The notes under the pieces are model-generated. The model saw nothing but the letters and a program-made list of their open reading frames with translations. It searched no databases and had not been told where the DNA came from. Both the position numbers and the translations under genes were made by a program. Below are positions 26,979 through 37,342 of a DNA stretch of 64,000 nt, one piece after another. Positions within the stretch are counted from its first letter, which is position 1, and each line of letters opens with the position of its first letter. Source of the DNA: Asterias rubens (taxonomy: Eukaryota > Echinodermata > Asteroidea > Forcipulatida > Asteriidae). The stretch is from the NCBI RefSeq assembly GCF_902459465.1, contig NC_047065.1, forward strand, positions 22,147,828 to 22,211,827, in the 5' to 3' direction.

Positions 26979-29900
26979 ATGGCGCCTACGGAAAGACTTG
27001 AGAACGTAAATCCAACGATTCATACTCGGTTATTGGACCGCGAAACAACCGCAGAGGAAGAAAATGAGGATGTAGTGGACGAGATTGATGCAAGGGAGAT
27101 TTTCGATATCCTTTGAATTGTAAATGATTCGTTTTTATGTCAGTGGTCAAGGACAAGATGTTGTTGTCGTTCAATTCAATTCAATTCAATTCAATACACT
27201 TTATTTCCAAATCCAAACAATTCAACAAAACAATAAGCAGTGAATAAAGAACTATGTTTTACAAGCAAACAGCACGGGTTTGACAGGTGAATACCCGTGT
27301 GGATGGAAATGGAATTCGAAATTGAATGCTTGCATGCGCATGGCTACTTCTAGAAACTAGTATAGTAATTAGTATAACTTAAGTATAACTTCAAAGGCTC
27401 CCATGTGAGCCTTATTATTATAGAATATAGGGGGTCTAGTATTTTGGGCCTCTTTAATGCTATACGTTTTTCAAATCAGCGTTGATAGGTGAAAGTTTTA
27501 CGACCGTTAGCCAGCAATAACTGAAGTTTCTTTTGTACACTACACTACCAAAACTTTCCACACGTACTCGATATACATCCATAATGCTTGTTGTATCGTA
27601 GCGTCATACGATATCGACCCTCATATGTTTTCGAACCCCCAACTTTGATTACCGTTTACCGCGAGATTGTGCAACTGCAAGCTGCACCGGTTGCAGAAGC
27701 TATGCAGTTTACTCAAGGTCTGTATTTTTATCAGGCTTAATCATGCTGAGAATAAAGTTTCCTGACCATGCTGACCTTGGTTATGCTCAAATATTTAAAA
27801 AATTATTGATTTTTGGTACAAATCACTAGTGCATTATTATGCCAACATTCAAATGAGTCAAAGAAACATCATCCAACCTGGAAAGTTCAAAACAAAATTA
27901 CTATCTGCAAGATTGAGTTTCATTCTGTTTTAGTCACTAGATGGATCACGTGAGGTGGTTATACTATTTGGGATTCTATGGTGTGCCAATATGGGGAAAA
28001 AATTAAAATATTTAAAGTGAAAATTACAACAATTTTTTTTGTATTAACTGCATACCGTAATAAATTCCGAAAGCATAAAAAATATTACGTCTATATTAAA
28101 GAGAATATATCATAGATTGGTTTCTTATCTCCTGAAACAAAACATTACTGGTCTAAAATGGGGGAAAACGGATTGTTATGAAGTGTGTGTGTTTTAAGGG
28201 GGGTGGGGTGTTTAACTACCATGCCTTATGATATCTCTCGATTATAATAGAGTAGCCATAATGCCATGGGACAAAAATGTAATTAAATTTGTTAAGTAGT
28301 AATTGAATAGTATTTTTGATTTATTTTGCACGCCATACTAGCTTAACATATTCAATAAAATACCAACCAATGAAAGGTGTAAAAACATGTGACGTTGCTC
28401 CAATGTTGTGAATGCATAAGCACTGTTAATGGCGGACAGTCTCTCGCAACGTAAAACCAAAACTTTAAAATTTCAACACACCATGAAGTGAAAGTGTTAT
28501 TGTTAAATAATTGGATAGATGATTTGAAGAGAAAACAAATTAGTTTTTGATTGTGAACAATTTTCCTGTTATCCTACTGAAAACACATGACACCAGGATA
28601 TTTCCTTTTTGTTGAGTGAAATTAAAAATCATCGTCAAAAAATACAATTTTCTGCTCGGTACTCACTGTCATTTTTTCTGCCGCATCGCACGTCTTTTGC
28701 CTTCTCATTATGCTTTAATTTTTAACTGAAGATGTTTTCCAGTCCAATCCTTAACTTTTACTTTCTACATCTGATCAGACATATCAACGACCCGGAGCAC
28801 CCTCTCAGCTTAGAAGATTTAAATGTCGTCACTCATTCACAAGTTGAGGTAATATGAAAAAGTCTTCAAACAGTCAGTTTGGTGTCATGTCCAAGTGTTT
28901 TAGAGCATCAAATTCAAGTTCTGGTTGTAAAGGTCATCAGAGTGTGGGTTTCGAATCCTGGGCCCAATTTCATAGAGCTGCTAAGCAAAACAATTTGCTT
29001 AGCATGAAATTTATTTCTTGATATTAAAAACAGGATTACCAACCAAATTTCCATTTGTTGCATCTTGCTTGTTACTGGTATTCAGCTGATGTTTGCTTTT
29101 TCTGAAAATCACGTGAAAATTTGGTTGGTAATCCTGTTTTTATAAAGGAAGAAATTTCATGCTAAGCAAATTTTTGTGCTTAGCAGCTCTATGAAATTGG
29201 GCCCTGGTCATGACACTTGTTTCCTTAAGCAAAAGCTTGCCGCGAATCATGTGACACAGCAACTGACTCTATAGTCTGATGAATGCAAGTTTAAGTGGTA
29301 ACTTGCGATCAAGCCCGTCAATGAACCTGACAATATTCAAGTCTTAAGACGCAAATGGCTCTTCGTGTCATTGTTTGTAGTGTATTTGTGGTTTATTTCA
29401 TAAAAACATTACAAAGACAAAAACAGTTAAAACATACAATTTAGATAATGAGCAACTATTACAAACAATCAAAACAACAAACAATCAACCAGCACTTAAC
29501 CAAAAGGAATGAGACTTACACAAATAGACGAAATCAAAGGTTAGTGTCTCACTTCTCATACTTGTTTTCTTTACTTTCTCTCAGGTGAATAATAGAGCAA
29601 ACAGTGTGAAGGTGTTGTTTACTCCCACTATACCACACTGCAGCATGGCTACTCTCATCGGCCTCTCGATACGCGTCAAGCTTCTCAGATCTCTGCCCCC
29701 ACGATTCAAGGTGAGATTCTGTGCACCATAAAGCGTCGAATTTGTGTCACGACATTGCGGTAAAACAACGCATACCGATTATTGCACCACAACAATTTAT
29801 TTCGCATTTGCTTTAAATTGAAACATTTTGAATTGAGTTAAGCATTTACCTTGGTGAAGCCATCATGTGTCAATTGATAATATGTTTTGGCCAATTTATG

Positions 29901-32900
29901 AAATTAAAGCCATTGGACACTTTCGGTAAACAGTATTGTCCAAGGCCCACACTTCGTGTATCACACTTCTATGACGTGAAAACCCACCCTTGTTTCCGCA
30001 CGTTTCGCCGTGTCTTGACATGTGTTTAAAATAAATCCCTAATTCTTGATATCGAGAATTGATATTGTTTTAATGTTTTCTCAAAAAGTAGAGCATTTCG
30101 TGGAATAATATTTAAAGAGAAGTCTTTCACCATTACCTTTTGTAAACCCTGTAGGTTATTTGTAAATCTGTGAACTTTTATTTTTGTTTCTGTACCGAAA
30201 GTGTCCAATGGCTTTAAAAGAAACTTTAAAAAAAAGTATTGTATTCAACACTGCTATTTGCCCAGGGAACACAACCAATATGGATAGCTTTTTTATTACA
30301 TTTGGTGCTCGATATGTGACATCCCCTCCCCAGTGTGTATCTACATTGTGTTCTTGGAATCTCAGGAGTTCTTGTGAAGATTTTTTATTATTTTTTTGTT
30401 TATTAAAAATGCAAACATGGAGGCCAAAAAGCCGAATTCGAATGCATATACACAAAGAGTAAAAATACAATAAGTATTACTATAAAACTATTAAAATTTG
30501 AGAAAAAAGCATTAAGGTTAAACATACTCATATAACACAAGGGAGCAGGTATAAAAATTTACCAAAAAAGGCACTACAAATACCCAAAAGACGAGAAAAG
30601 ACATAAAAACGAACAGTCAATTTAAAAACAAAAACAAATTTTATGGGGTCATTCTGTACAAAAGGAAAATAGTGTAATATTAAATTGGAACATTGTGGGT
30701 GAGAGTACTCCCTTACTCTATTTGTGGCGTGTCATGGCCGAGCGGTTAAGAGCACCGGATTCAAGCTCTGCTGTTTGATCAGCAGAGTGTGGGTTCAAAT
30801 CCCGGTCGTGACACTTGCTTCATAAAATTAGGGAGGTAGTGCTTTCTGCACTACCGGCCAGGCTTTGGACTGATGATACCCAAGCCTACATTCATATGGA
30901 CTGTAAAAGGGGGAACCCTGTTTCAGCTCTAGGAGTAGGTGGCAACGGCCTCTGGACAAAAAAAAAACTGTAGCCCACACCTTGAAGTGGCCTTCAGGCC
31001 TTGTGTGTCTGGCGACTTGCATAAATTAAATAAAAAAAATCCATATGGGACATAGTTTAAATGAAAAAGGAGACAGAAAGTATTAAAAGTGCTTGACATG
31101 CTCTAAAACAGGCACAGATATAGAGCTGGCAAATAAAATTTCTCAAAAAATGTTCTTTCTTGGCAGGTTGATGTGAAGATCTATCCTGGAAGTCACGCCT
31201 CAGAAGATGCAGGTATTAATATTCATAACAATTAAAAACATCTCCTAGACCTCAATGGTTTGCTCTTCCCCCAGCGCCTTGGCTTAATCAAAGGCGCTGG
31301 GATGGGCAAACGTATCAAGCACGCTCATCGGTCTATCCAGAAAATGCTCAGTTCCATCATGCATCACCACACTCACACTGGTTCTACCTGTATGCACTGC
31401 ACGCATGACATACTTCCTGGGCCCTATTTCACAGAGCTGCTAAGCATCAAAATTTGCTTTGCATGAAATTTCTTCCTTGATAAAAACAAGATTACCATCA
31501 AGATTTTCAGGATAAGCAAACAACAGCAAAATACCAGTAAATTTGGTTGGTAATCCTGTTTTTATCAAGGAAGAAATTACATGCTTAGCAAATTTTTGTG
31601 CTTAGCAGCGCTAGGAAATTGGGCCCTGGATGGATAGACTGGCTGCTGTTGCCCAGCCTGAACATCTGACGTCACACTTGAATAAGGCCAGAGACCTGCC
31701 TCCAGACCGGCGTGTATTTCCACCTTTGACCTCAGTCATTTCATAGGGTGCGTTCGTTTAGCTTCCCTGGGTCGACCCGGTCTGCCCCGGTACGTTTGAA
31801 TAGCTTTGACGGGGCTCACCCGGGTCAGCCCCCAGTGCCCCGCTTGTGGAGTGGGTCACTTAGGGGTGACCTGAGGAGCATGCCGTCACCACGAGAGGGC
31901 GAGTGTGGTCGTTCGATAAGCTCTTGTCAGGGGTTCACCCTAGTGAGCACTGCGGGGGTCGACCCAGGGAAGGTAAACGAACACACCCATATAGAGATAC
32001 GCAGTCAAATTTTATTGCGGACGTGACAGCAGTGACTTTTTGGGCATCTATGGAAAGCTCATGTCACAGCACGTTTATATGATATCATTGTATCCAATGG
32101 AATCACTGGATCTGCCAGCAGGGAACTGTCTTTATCCTTGCCATAGAGTTATATATAAAATCTAGAGGGCGCACTGGCTTATAAACGCGCCCGGCATGCG
32201 CGCAGGCAACCTATTTCTAAGTTGAACAAACCAGCATTGCTTAGCATGTGTTTGTCCGGCCATTTTGTAAGTTGACAAAACAGGATCGCGTCAGCGTTCA
32301 ATAAACACAAACTCCAACGTGTACTTCATATTCAACGCACGTGCAGAATGGTGCGCATGTTTTCTCGCGTTTGTGCAAGAAGCATCACCAGTGCGCCCTC
32401 TAGTTCTTATATCTAACTCTATGATCCTTGCGGATAAAGACAGGGGCCCAGTCTAGCTGGTGCCTAGCAAACCTCAGGTGGCAGCAGACTTACCAGGGCC
32501 CAATTTCATAGAGCTGCTAAGCACAAAATTTGCTTAGCATGAAATTTGTTCTTTGATAAAAACAGGATTTCCAACAAAATTTCCACATGATTTTCAGGAT
32601 AAGCAAACAACAGCTCAAGACCAGTAACAAGAAATATGCAACAAATGGAAATTTTGTTGGTATTCCTGTTTTTATCAAGGAAGAAATTTCATACTTAGCA
32701 AATTTTTGTGCTTAGCAGCTCTATGACATTGGGCCCAGGTAAATCCATTGTTCTTGGTAATGTGTGCCTGCTCAGAACCTTGCGTTCCAAAGTCTCCCAT
32801 TGAATCGTTGTCTTCTTTTGTATGTTCACAAAAAAGGATGTCAAATTTAACTGTTTATAAATGCTCGAAATAAGCACAGAATTATCTGGTTTTGTTATTA

Positions 32901-33057
32901 CACAGGTATGTTTTGAGGCATTTACTAAAAATAGATTGATACATTTTTCTTTCTCTCAGTAAATAAACAACTGGCCGATAAGGAACGAGTGGCAGCTGCC
33001 CTAGAAAACAACCATCTCCTTGAAGTCATCAATCAGTGTCTCGTTTTGAAAAGATGA
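26979..33057 (+). CDS. CIAO2B: CIAO2B (FAM96B/MIP18), cytosolic iron-sulfur assembly targeting factor; five coding exons, complete
   Basis: Coding exons: 26979-27105, 28769-28848, 29585-29710, 31167-31212, 32960-33057; stop TGA at 33055. Joins are in phase and give about 158 residues (human 163). The protein belongs to the MIP18/DUF59 family and works with CIAO1 and MMS19 to hand Fe-S clusters to cytosolic and nuclear apoproteins (family knowledge). Visible family blocks are [25 protein letters not shown] (across the exon 1/2 join), [20 protein letters not shown] with the conserved reactive cysteine, [11 protein letters not shown], and [16 protein letters not shown] near the C-terminus. The first intron is AT-AC (separate entry). 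The ATG at 26979 (AACATGGCG) was chosen because [12 protein letters not shown] aligns with family N-termini. The in-frame ATG at 26928 would add 17 residues without visible homology. Confidence 0.96.
27106..28768 (+). other. U12-type AT-AC intron 1 of CIAO2B
   Basis: The donor ATATCCTTT (27106-27114) is the U12 consensus. The branch-point match TCCTTAAC lies at 28748-28755, with its adenosine 14-15 bases from the terminal AC at 28767-28768 (TTTCTAC). Splicing here joins TTCG to ATCTGATCAGA and restores the universally conserved [12 protein letters not shown]. Reading through the donor gives an in-frame TGA three codons later, and no GT-AG alternative restores the protein. The intron interior holds an (ATTCA)n tract with LINE-tail-like sequence near 27170-27440. 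The rest is A+T-rich and I recognise nothing in it. Confidence 0.93.
27168..27445 (-). mobile_element. LINE 3'-tail-like sequence with (ATTCA)n
   Basis: TTCAATTCAATTCAATTCAA then ACACTTTATTTCCAAATCC. Pentamer tails and an inverted poly(A)-signal-like TTTATT suggest a CR1-like 3' end in reverse. Confidence is limited because no coding part is seen. Confidence 0.4.
28958..29206. repeat. E-family foldback inside a SINE B-box region
   Basis: GGGCCCAATTTCATAGAGCT ... AGCTCTATGAAATTGGGCCC, with inner arms AAACAGGATTACCAACCAAA / TTGGTTGGTAATCCTGTTT. It is flanked by SINE halves (GTGGGTTTCGAATCCT before; TGGTCATGACACTTGTTTCC after). Confidence 0.85.
29904..30217. mobile_element. B-family MITE, shortened
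   Basis: TTAAAGCCATTGGACACTTT ... AAAGTGTCCAATGGCTTTAA. The GTGAAAATTTAGGCTCAATC part of the body is deleted. It lies in CIAO2B intron 3. Confidence 0.85.
30370..30715. other. probable retroelement 3' tail in CIAO2B intron 3
   Basis: TTTTTTATTATTTTTTTGTT, ATGGAGGCCAAAAAGCCGAA and A-rich sequence look like a reverse-oriented LINE tail. No coding remnant was recognised. Confidence 0.35.
30729..31025 (+). mobile_element. tRNA-Leu(CAA)-derived SINE, best-preserved copy
   Basis: Positions 30729-30814 fold like a class II tRNA: GTGTCAT pairs with GTGACAC, A box TGGCCGAGCGG, anticodon region ATTCAAG (CAA), a variable arm and B box GGTTCAAATCC. The downstream body (CTGCACTACCGGCCAGGC; GTTTCAGCTCTAGGAGTAGG) is shared with 54832-55130 and 11126-11440, marking a SINE rather than a tRNA gene. 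Confidence 0.85.
31417..31628. repeat. E-family foldback
   Basis: GGGCCCTATTTCACAGAGCT ... AGCGCTAGGAAATTGGGCCC, with inner arms GATAAAAACAAGATTACCA / TTGGTAATCCTGTTTTTATC. Confidence 0.8.
31745..31988. mobile_element. D-family element, well-preserved copy
   Basis: GGGTGCGTTCGTTTAGCTTC at the left and AAGGTAAACGAACACACCC at the right. Palindromic GGGTCGACCC motifs lie near both ends. It lies in CIAO2B intron 4. Confidence 0.82.
32143..32424. mobile_element. MITE with ATAGAGTTATATA ends
   Basis: ATAGAGTTATATATAAAATC then TAGAGGGCGCACTGG, mirrored by CAGTGCGCCCTCTAGTTCTT and ATATCTAACTCTAT. A second copy is at 42757-43047. The interior has GGCATGCGCGCAGG and AAATGGC-type motifs. Confidence 0.8.
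32494..32738. repeat. E-family foldback
   Basis: GGGCCCAATTTCATAGAGCT ... AGCTCTATGACATTGGGCCC, with paired AAACAGGATTTCCAACAAAA inner arms. It lies about 220 bases before CIAO2B exon 5. Confidence 0.85.
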
Positions 33058-33403
33058 AACCTGAAAATCCTCCTGGAAGGTCATAAGCCATTCTTAGATA
33101 TGGTGGACACAAAACTATGACACTGTTGGGTAAATTGGTTTGGATACATCTAAATCGAATAGTGCAGTTCTGCTATAGTGTCCGCCATATTTAAAAAGGC
33201 GAATTGTTTCAGCTCCAAAAAGACCTCCCCCAATCTCCTTTTTTCATGTGTAAAAATTGCTAAATATTTAAATAGCATTGTGGCAGTGCAAAAAGGTTGT
33301 ATGTCACATTTTCTGTAAAATTGAACTAGAGTATACAAAAGATGCTTTAGTTTTGGTGTAAAAAAAATGTAAAAGTTTCATAACTGTCAAAAAGTGTAAA
33401 ATG

Positions 33404-33787
33404 TTAAAGGCAGTGGACACTACTGGTAATTACTCAAAATAATTGTCAGCAAAAACCTCACTTGGTATGAGTAATGGGGAGTGGTTGATGGTATAATACA
33501 CTGTGAGAAACGGCTCCCTCTGAAGTGACGTAGTTTTCGAGAAAGAAGTAATTTTCCACAAGTTTGATTTCGAGACCTCAAGTTTAGAATTTGAGGTCTC
33601 GAAATCGAGCATCTGAAAGCACACAACTTAGTGTGACAAGGGTGTTTTTTATTTCATAGTTATCTCGCATTTCCGAACACCAATTGAGCTCAAATTTTCA
33701 CAGGTTTGTTATTTTATGCATATGTTGAGATACACCATGTGAGAAGACTGGTCTTTGACAATTACCAATAGTGTCCACTTTCTTTAA
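33404..33787. mobile_element. A-family MITE in the CIAO2B 3' flank
   Basis: TTAAAGGCAGTGGACACTAC ... CCAATAGTGTCCACTTTCTTTAA-type right end. The central palindrome TTTCGAGACCTCAAG / TTGAGGTCTCGAAA is present. Confidence 0.88.
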
Positions 33788-34151
33788 TGTTTTTATTATA
33801 AATGTCTTCATGATTCTTTAGTACAAGTCATCAATAACCAGTGATTGTTTAAAATATCCTCAAACCTTAAAAAGTAATTAACACAAAACCAAGCATTGGA
33901 GTTAGGACCTTGTTGCACTGATGCGGTGATATGTTGGTTCTCATATTTATGGGATATGTCCAGTTCATTTGTTTGAGTGGGAACCTACTCCTTGCCTATT
34001 ATGCCCTGGATAAATTTTATATGATTTGGTGTTAAAGATAATCAACAGGGCTACAAGAATTATGTCCTGGAAACATTTTAAATGATTTGGTGTTAAAAAT
34101 CAACAGGGCTACAAGAATTATGCCCTGGAAACATTTTATATGATTAGGTGT

Positions 34152-34523
34152 TTAAAGCCATTGTACACTTTTGGTAAACAGTATTGTTCAAAGGCCCACA
34201 CTTCGTGTATCACAACTGATATATAAAATAACAAACCTGTGAAAATTTAGGCTCAATCGGTCATCGGAGTCGGGAGAAAATATTGGGAAACCCACCCTTG
34301 TTTCCGCACGTTCCGCCGTGTCATGACATGTGTTCAAAATAAATCCGTAATTCTCTCTATCGAGAATTGATATTGTTTTAATGTTTTCTCAAAAAGTAAA
34401 GCATTTCATGAAATAATATTTCAAGAGAAGTCTTTCACCATTACCTTCTGTAAACCCTGTAAGTTATTTGTAAATCTGTGAACTTTTTTTTTTTTGCTGT
34501 ACCGAAAGTGAAGATGGCTTTAA
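34152..34523. mobile_element. B-family MITE
   Basis: TTAAAGCCATTGTACACTTT at the left; the right end is slightly decayed (CCGAAAGTGAAGATGGCTTTAA). Body motifs CTCAATCGGTCATCGGAGTC and CACGTTCCGCCGTGTCATG. Just upstream, a roughly 50-bp sequence (GGGCTACAAGAATTATG...) is duplicated at about 34040-34150. Confidence 0.85.
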
Positions 34524-36680
34524 TAGTTTTCAAACTTTACAAAAACTGCTTTACTTGCTTATGCTTACCAAGTAGTCGTCAACGCCTTTTGTTTATATTT
34601 GTTCCAATTGGTAGCACTATTACTATGTTTGAAAACTAAAGATCTGAAACAACTTATAAAAACTTCTAGTCTGGAAGTCCAACAAGGGGCGGTTAAAGTG
34701 GTATGTGAAAAGTGAACGAAACTTTAACTTATTGTAAATAAAACAATTAAAAGAAAGTGTATACATTGTGTTGCTTTCATCTATATTTCCAAAGTGTTCT
34801 AATACACCTTCCCTGCTCCATTCCACAGTCACTGTAACAAACCCAAGGCTAGTGATACCCCCACCCCCTCCGATATTGTTGTTGTCTGTTCGTTTTTTTT
34901 CCTTTTTTTTAAAGGAAAATAAAGCTATACAATTGTGATTTGTGGGTTGAACAAAGACAAATTTACTTGAGCGGGATTCATACCAACGACCAGATTAATT
35001 TGCCAGCTCTCTACAAATTGAGCTATCTCTAGCTCTATTTCTGGCGATCTCCCTATAGACGATGTGACCTGTGAAATCACATGCTTACAAAAGAGCCACC
35101 AAGCCTGGACTTCTTAAGTTCCTGCAGGCACGATTTGTACACAGCACAATGGAAGAAAACATAAAGTCTTATATTTTATGGAGATTGCACTGTCTAATTC
35201 CTATCAACTTTTGGTATGATGAAAAGGGGCACATCTCAAAACTTGTACAGCTTTTACTTTCATAACTCTTTGATTTATGTGGAAACTATGACACAAAATG
35301 TAAACTTTCCCAAAGGACCAGTGTATTATCTTGCCTGCCAGACTAGCCAAAAAATGTACAAGGTCACACTTATTGTAAACAAAGGTCACATGGTTTATTC
35401 TGTCAACAATCTTTGTCCATTCTGCTGTGTAGCTATACCCAAATTACAATCTGACAATACAACCTGGGAAGCGGTAGCCAGGGGATCACGATTTTGCCCT
35501 AATTGGGTTTGAACACAGTTCTCCAGCTTTTACATACTGAGGGCGCTTTTTTCCACATCAAATAGCCAACACTGACGTCCACGATTCCTTTGTCGCACAG
35601 GTTTGTTTGACCCAACGTTTTTTAGGAATTTGGCTTGGAGCGTTCCGGAGAAAACCCATTTTTATCATGTTTTAACGTGAAGTAAAGAGACTTGTTATAT
35701 TTTTGTATGTTTCCTATAAACTGCTGCAGCTGTTAGAAAACTGTAATATCTATATATTTGAGATCATCCTTTATTGGCTGTTTTGTGTCAAGGGAAACTG
35801 ACTGGGTATTTTTTGTTTAATGATTTGGGGTTGAACAAAGCCAAAATTACTGTGGTCGAACCAGTGACCTCCAAAGCTTTACTAAGCCTAGTTGGCAGTT
35901 TGCCTATTGTAGCCCTTGTCAATATTCTTAGTACATGCACAGAGCAAAGACTGGTCCTTGCTGATAATGGTCGGTTCAGGCATGTAATTCTACAAGTACA
36001 AGTTAATTTGTCTTGAGGGCGCTATACCACATTAGCGGTAACGTAACCTTCCACTGGTACCGTGCATCTACACATGCTATTTGTACAGACATTCCGGGGA
36101 CCATTGAAATGTCATCAATGGGAAGTTTGTGCACTTGAAAGTGAACCTGGACCTTCCTAGTTGTAAGAAAGATATCAGTGTTTGGCAGGAGATTTGTGTG
36201 CTCAAGGTAAAGATTGTCAAGTTTATTATATTTTCTAGTCTTACTACTTTGTGACACAGCAGACTAAAGCCTGAATTGTTTTGAGTGTGTACTTTTATGT
36301 TGGGTTATTCCACCCTCGGGTCTCAATCTTGAAGAATCTGATTTCGTTGTTGACAGAGTGAAACTCACCACTCACCACAGTCACACACTTCCGGGTTTAT
36401 TGATTGATTGAAATACAAAATAAATTAATCGTAAGTTTGTTTGTTTGTTTGAATTTAAATTGTAGAGCAATCATCCTTTTATAAAACAATATTATTATTA
36501 ATTTTGAATAACAAAAGTTATTGCAAAGCACAGGCAACATAATATAAGAGGTTTATTTATTAATTAATTGATACATAATTTTTAAATTATACTTTTTTAT
36601 AGTATAGAATATATTATTGTTAGGACTATATTAGTTGTATTATAATTATTATTATGATTAATTTTGTAAACAGCTTAATA
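34524..36680. other. CIAO2B-ELMO intergenic region, no gene recognised
   Basis: It contains a SINE-like piece near 34945-35060 (reverse of the ACCGGTAAGTTAATCC type at 39400) and a repeat near 35790-35930 (GATTTGGGGTTGAACAAAGC) shared with 48065-48300. The open frames are short and unrelated to known families. An ELMO promoter and 5' noncoding exon probably lie here or just downstream. Confidence 0.5.
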
Positions 36681-36689
36681 TTGTAAAAA

Positions 36690-36775
36690 CAAGATCACTT
36701 GTAGCCCCACTTGTGTGGCAGGATTCAGCTATCCTTGGCCACACAAGTGAAGTGGGGCTAGATCACTTGTTGAAA
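36690..36775. repeat. short foldback
   Basis: GATCACTTGTAGCCCCACTT and CACAAGTGAAGTGGGGCTAG form imperfect arms around GGCAGGATTCAGCTATCC. Confidence 0.75.
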
Positions 36776-36874
36776 ATTAAATTCTAAACAAGATGAAAAA
36801 GGGGTAGTCTTCTTTACTGATTACTATAATGTATTGGTCCCCAACGTTTTTATCATAAAAGTTAAATAGAAATT

Positions 36875-36992
36875 AGACCCAGTAAACTGGGGCGCTGTAT
36901 TCCTTTTTCGAAATGTTGACATTTTCTGTCATACTGTATAACACTAAACAGAAAATGTCAAGGAATACAGCGCCCCAGTTTACTGGGTCTAA
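36875..36992. repeat. foldback with AGACCCAGTAAACTGGGGC ends
   Basis: AGACCCAGTAAACTGGGGCG ... CGCCCCAGTTTACTGGGTCT, with inner arms TTGACATTTTCTG / CAGAAAATGTCAA. It is a longer relative of 25600-25682. Confidence 0.85.
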
Positions 36993-37261
36993 ATAGAAAT
37001 AGATTTGTTTGAATTAATTTACATTTTGAGAAACAATGAATGTTGAATCTGACCACACTGTGTTTCCTTCGCCTTGACCTAACACACCATCAAACTTTGT
37101 TTAGTTTTTCATATGCATGTTGTGGTCATGATGACAACACAATTTGCGAGGGAAAATGTTTTTTGTTTTGTTTATTGTAACATTGTGACTATATTACAAT
37201 GTATTTAAAATATTTACATTGGTAACTTTTCTTTCAATTTAAGTATCTGCTTATCATTCAG

Positions 37262-37342
37262 TGGTCCGCAGTATCAAGGGATTGAGCCACTGGTGCTCTG
37301 ATGGTTTTTCCCACCCGCTGATTCACTCAAGAAATCATCAAG
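37262..37342 (+). other. probable 5' UTR part of the first ELMO coding exon
   Basis: A pyrimidine-rich tract ending in ATCATTCAG at 37261 makes a good acceptor just upstream of the ELMO start codon. This suggests that at least one noncoding exon lies further upstream in 34.6-37.2 kb. I could not identify that exon or the promoter. Confidence 0.45.

Noticed and set aside
27101..27125. CIAO2B exon 1 ending at TGA as a short complete gene
   Set aside because: The conserved family sequence continues in exons downstream, and the TGA lies within the U12 donor region of the intron.
30729..30814. tRNA-Leu(CAA) gene
   Set aside because: It folds well, but the same downstream non-tRNA body follows it in several dispersed copies, which marks a tRNA-derived SINE.
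35774..36016. 80-residue open frame in the CIAO2B-ELMO intergenic region
   Set aside because: It overlaps a dispersed repeat (GATTTGGGGTTGAACAAAG) also found at 48 kb, with no recognisable domain.
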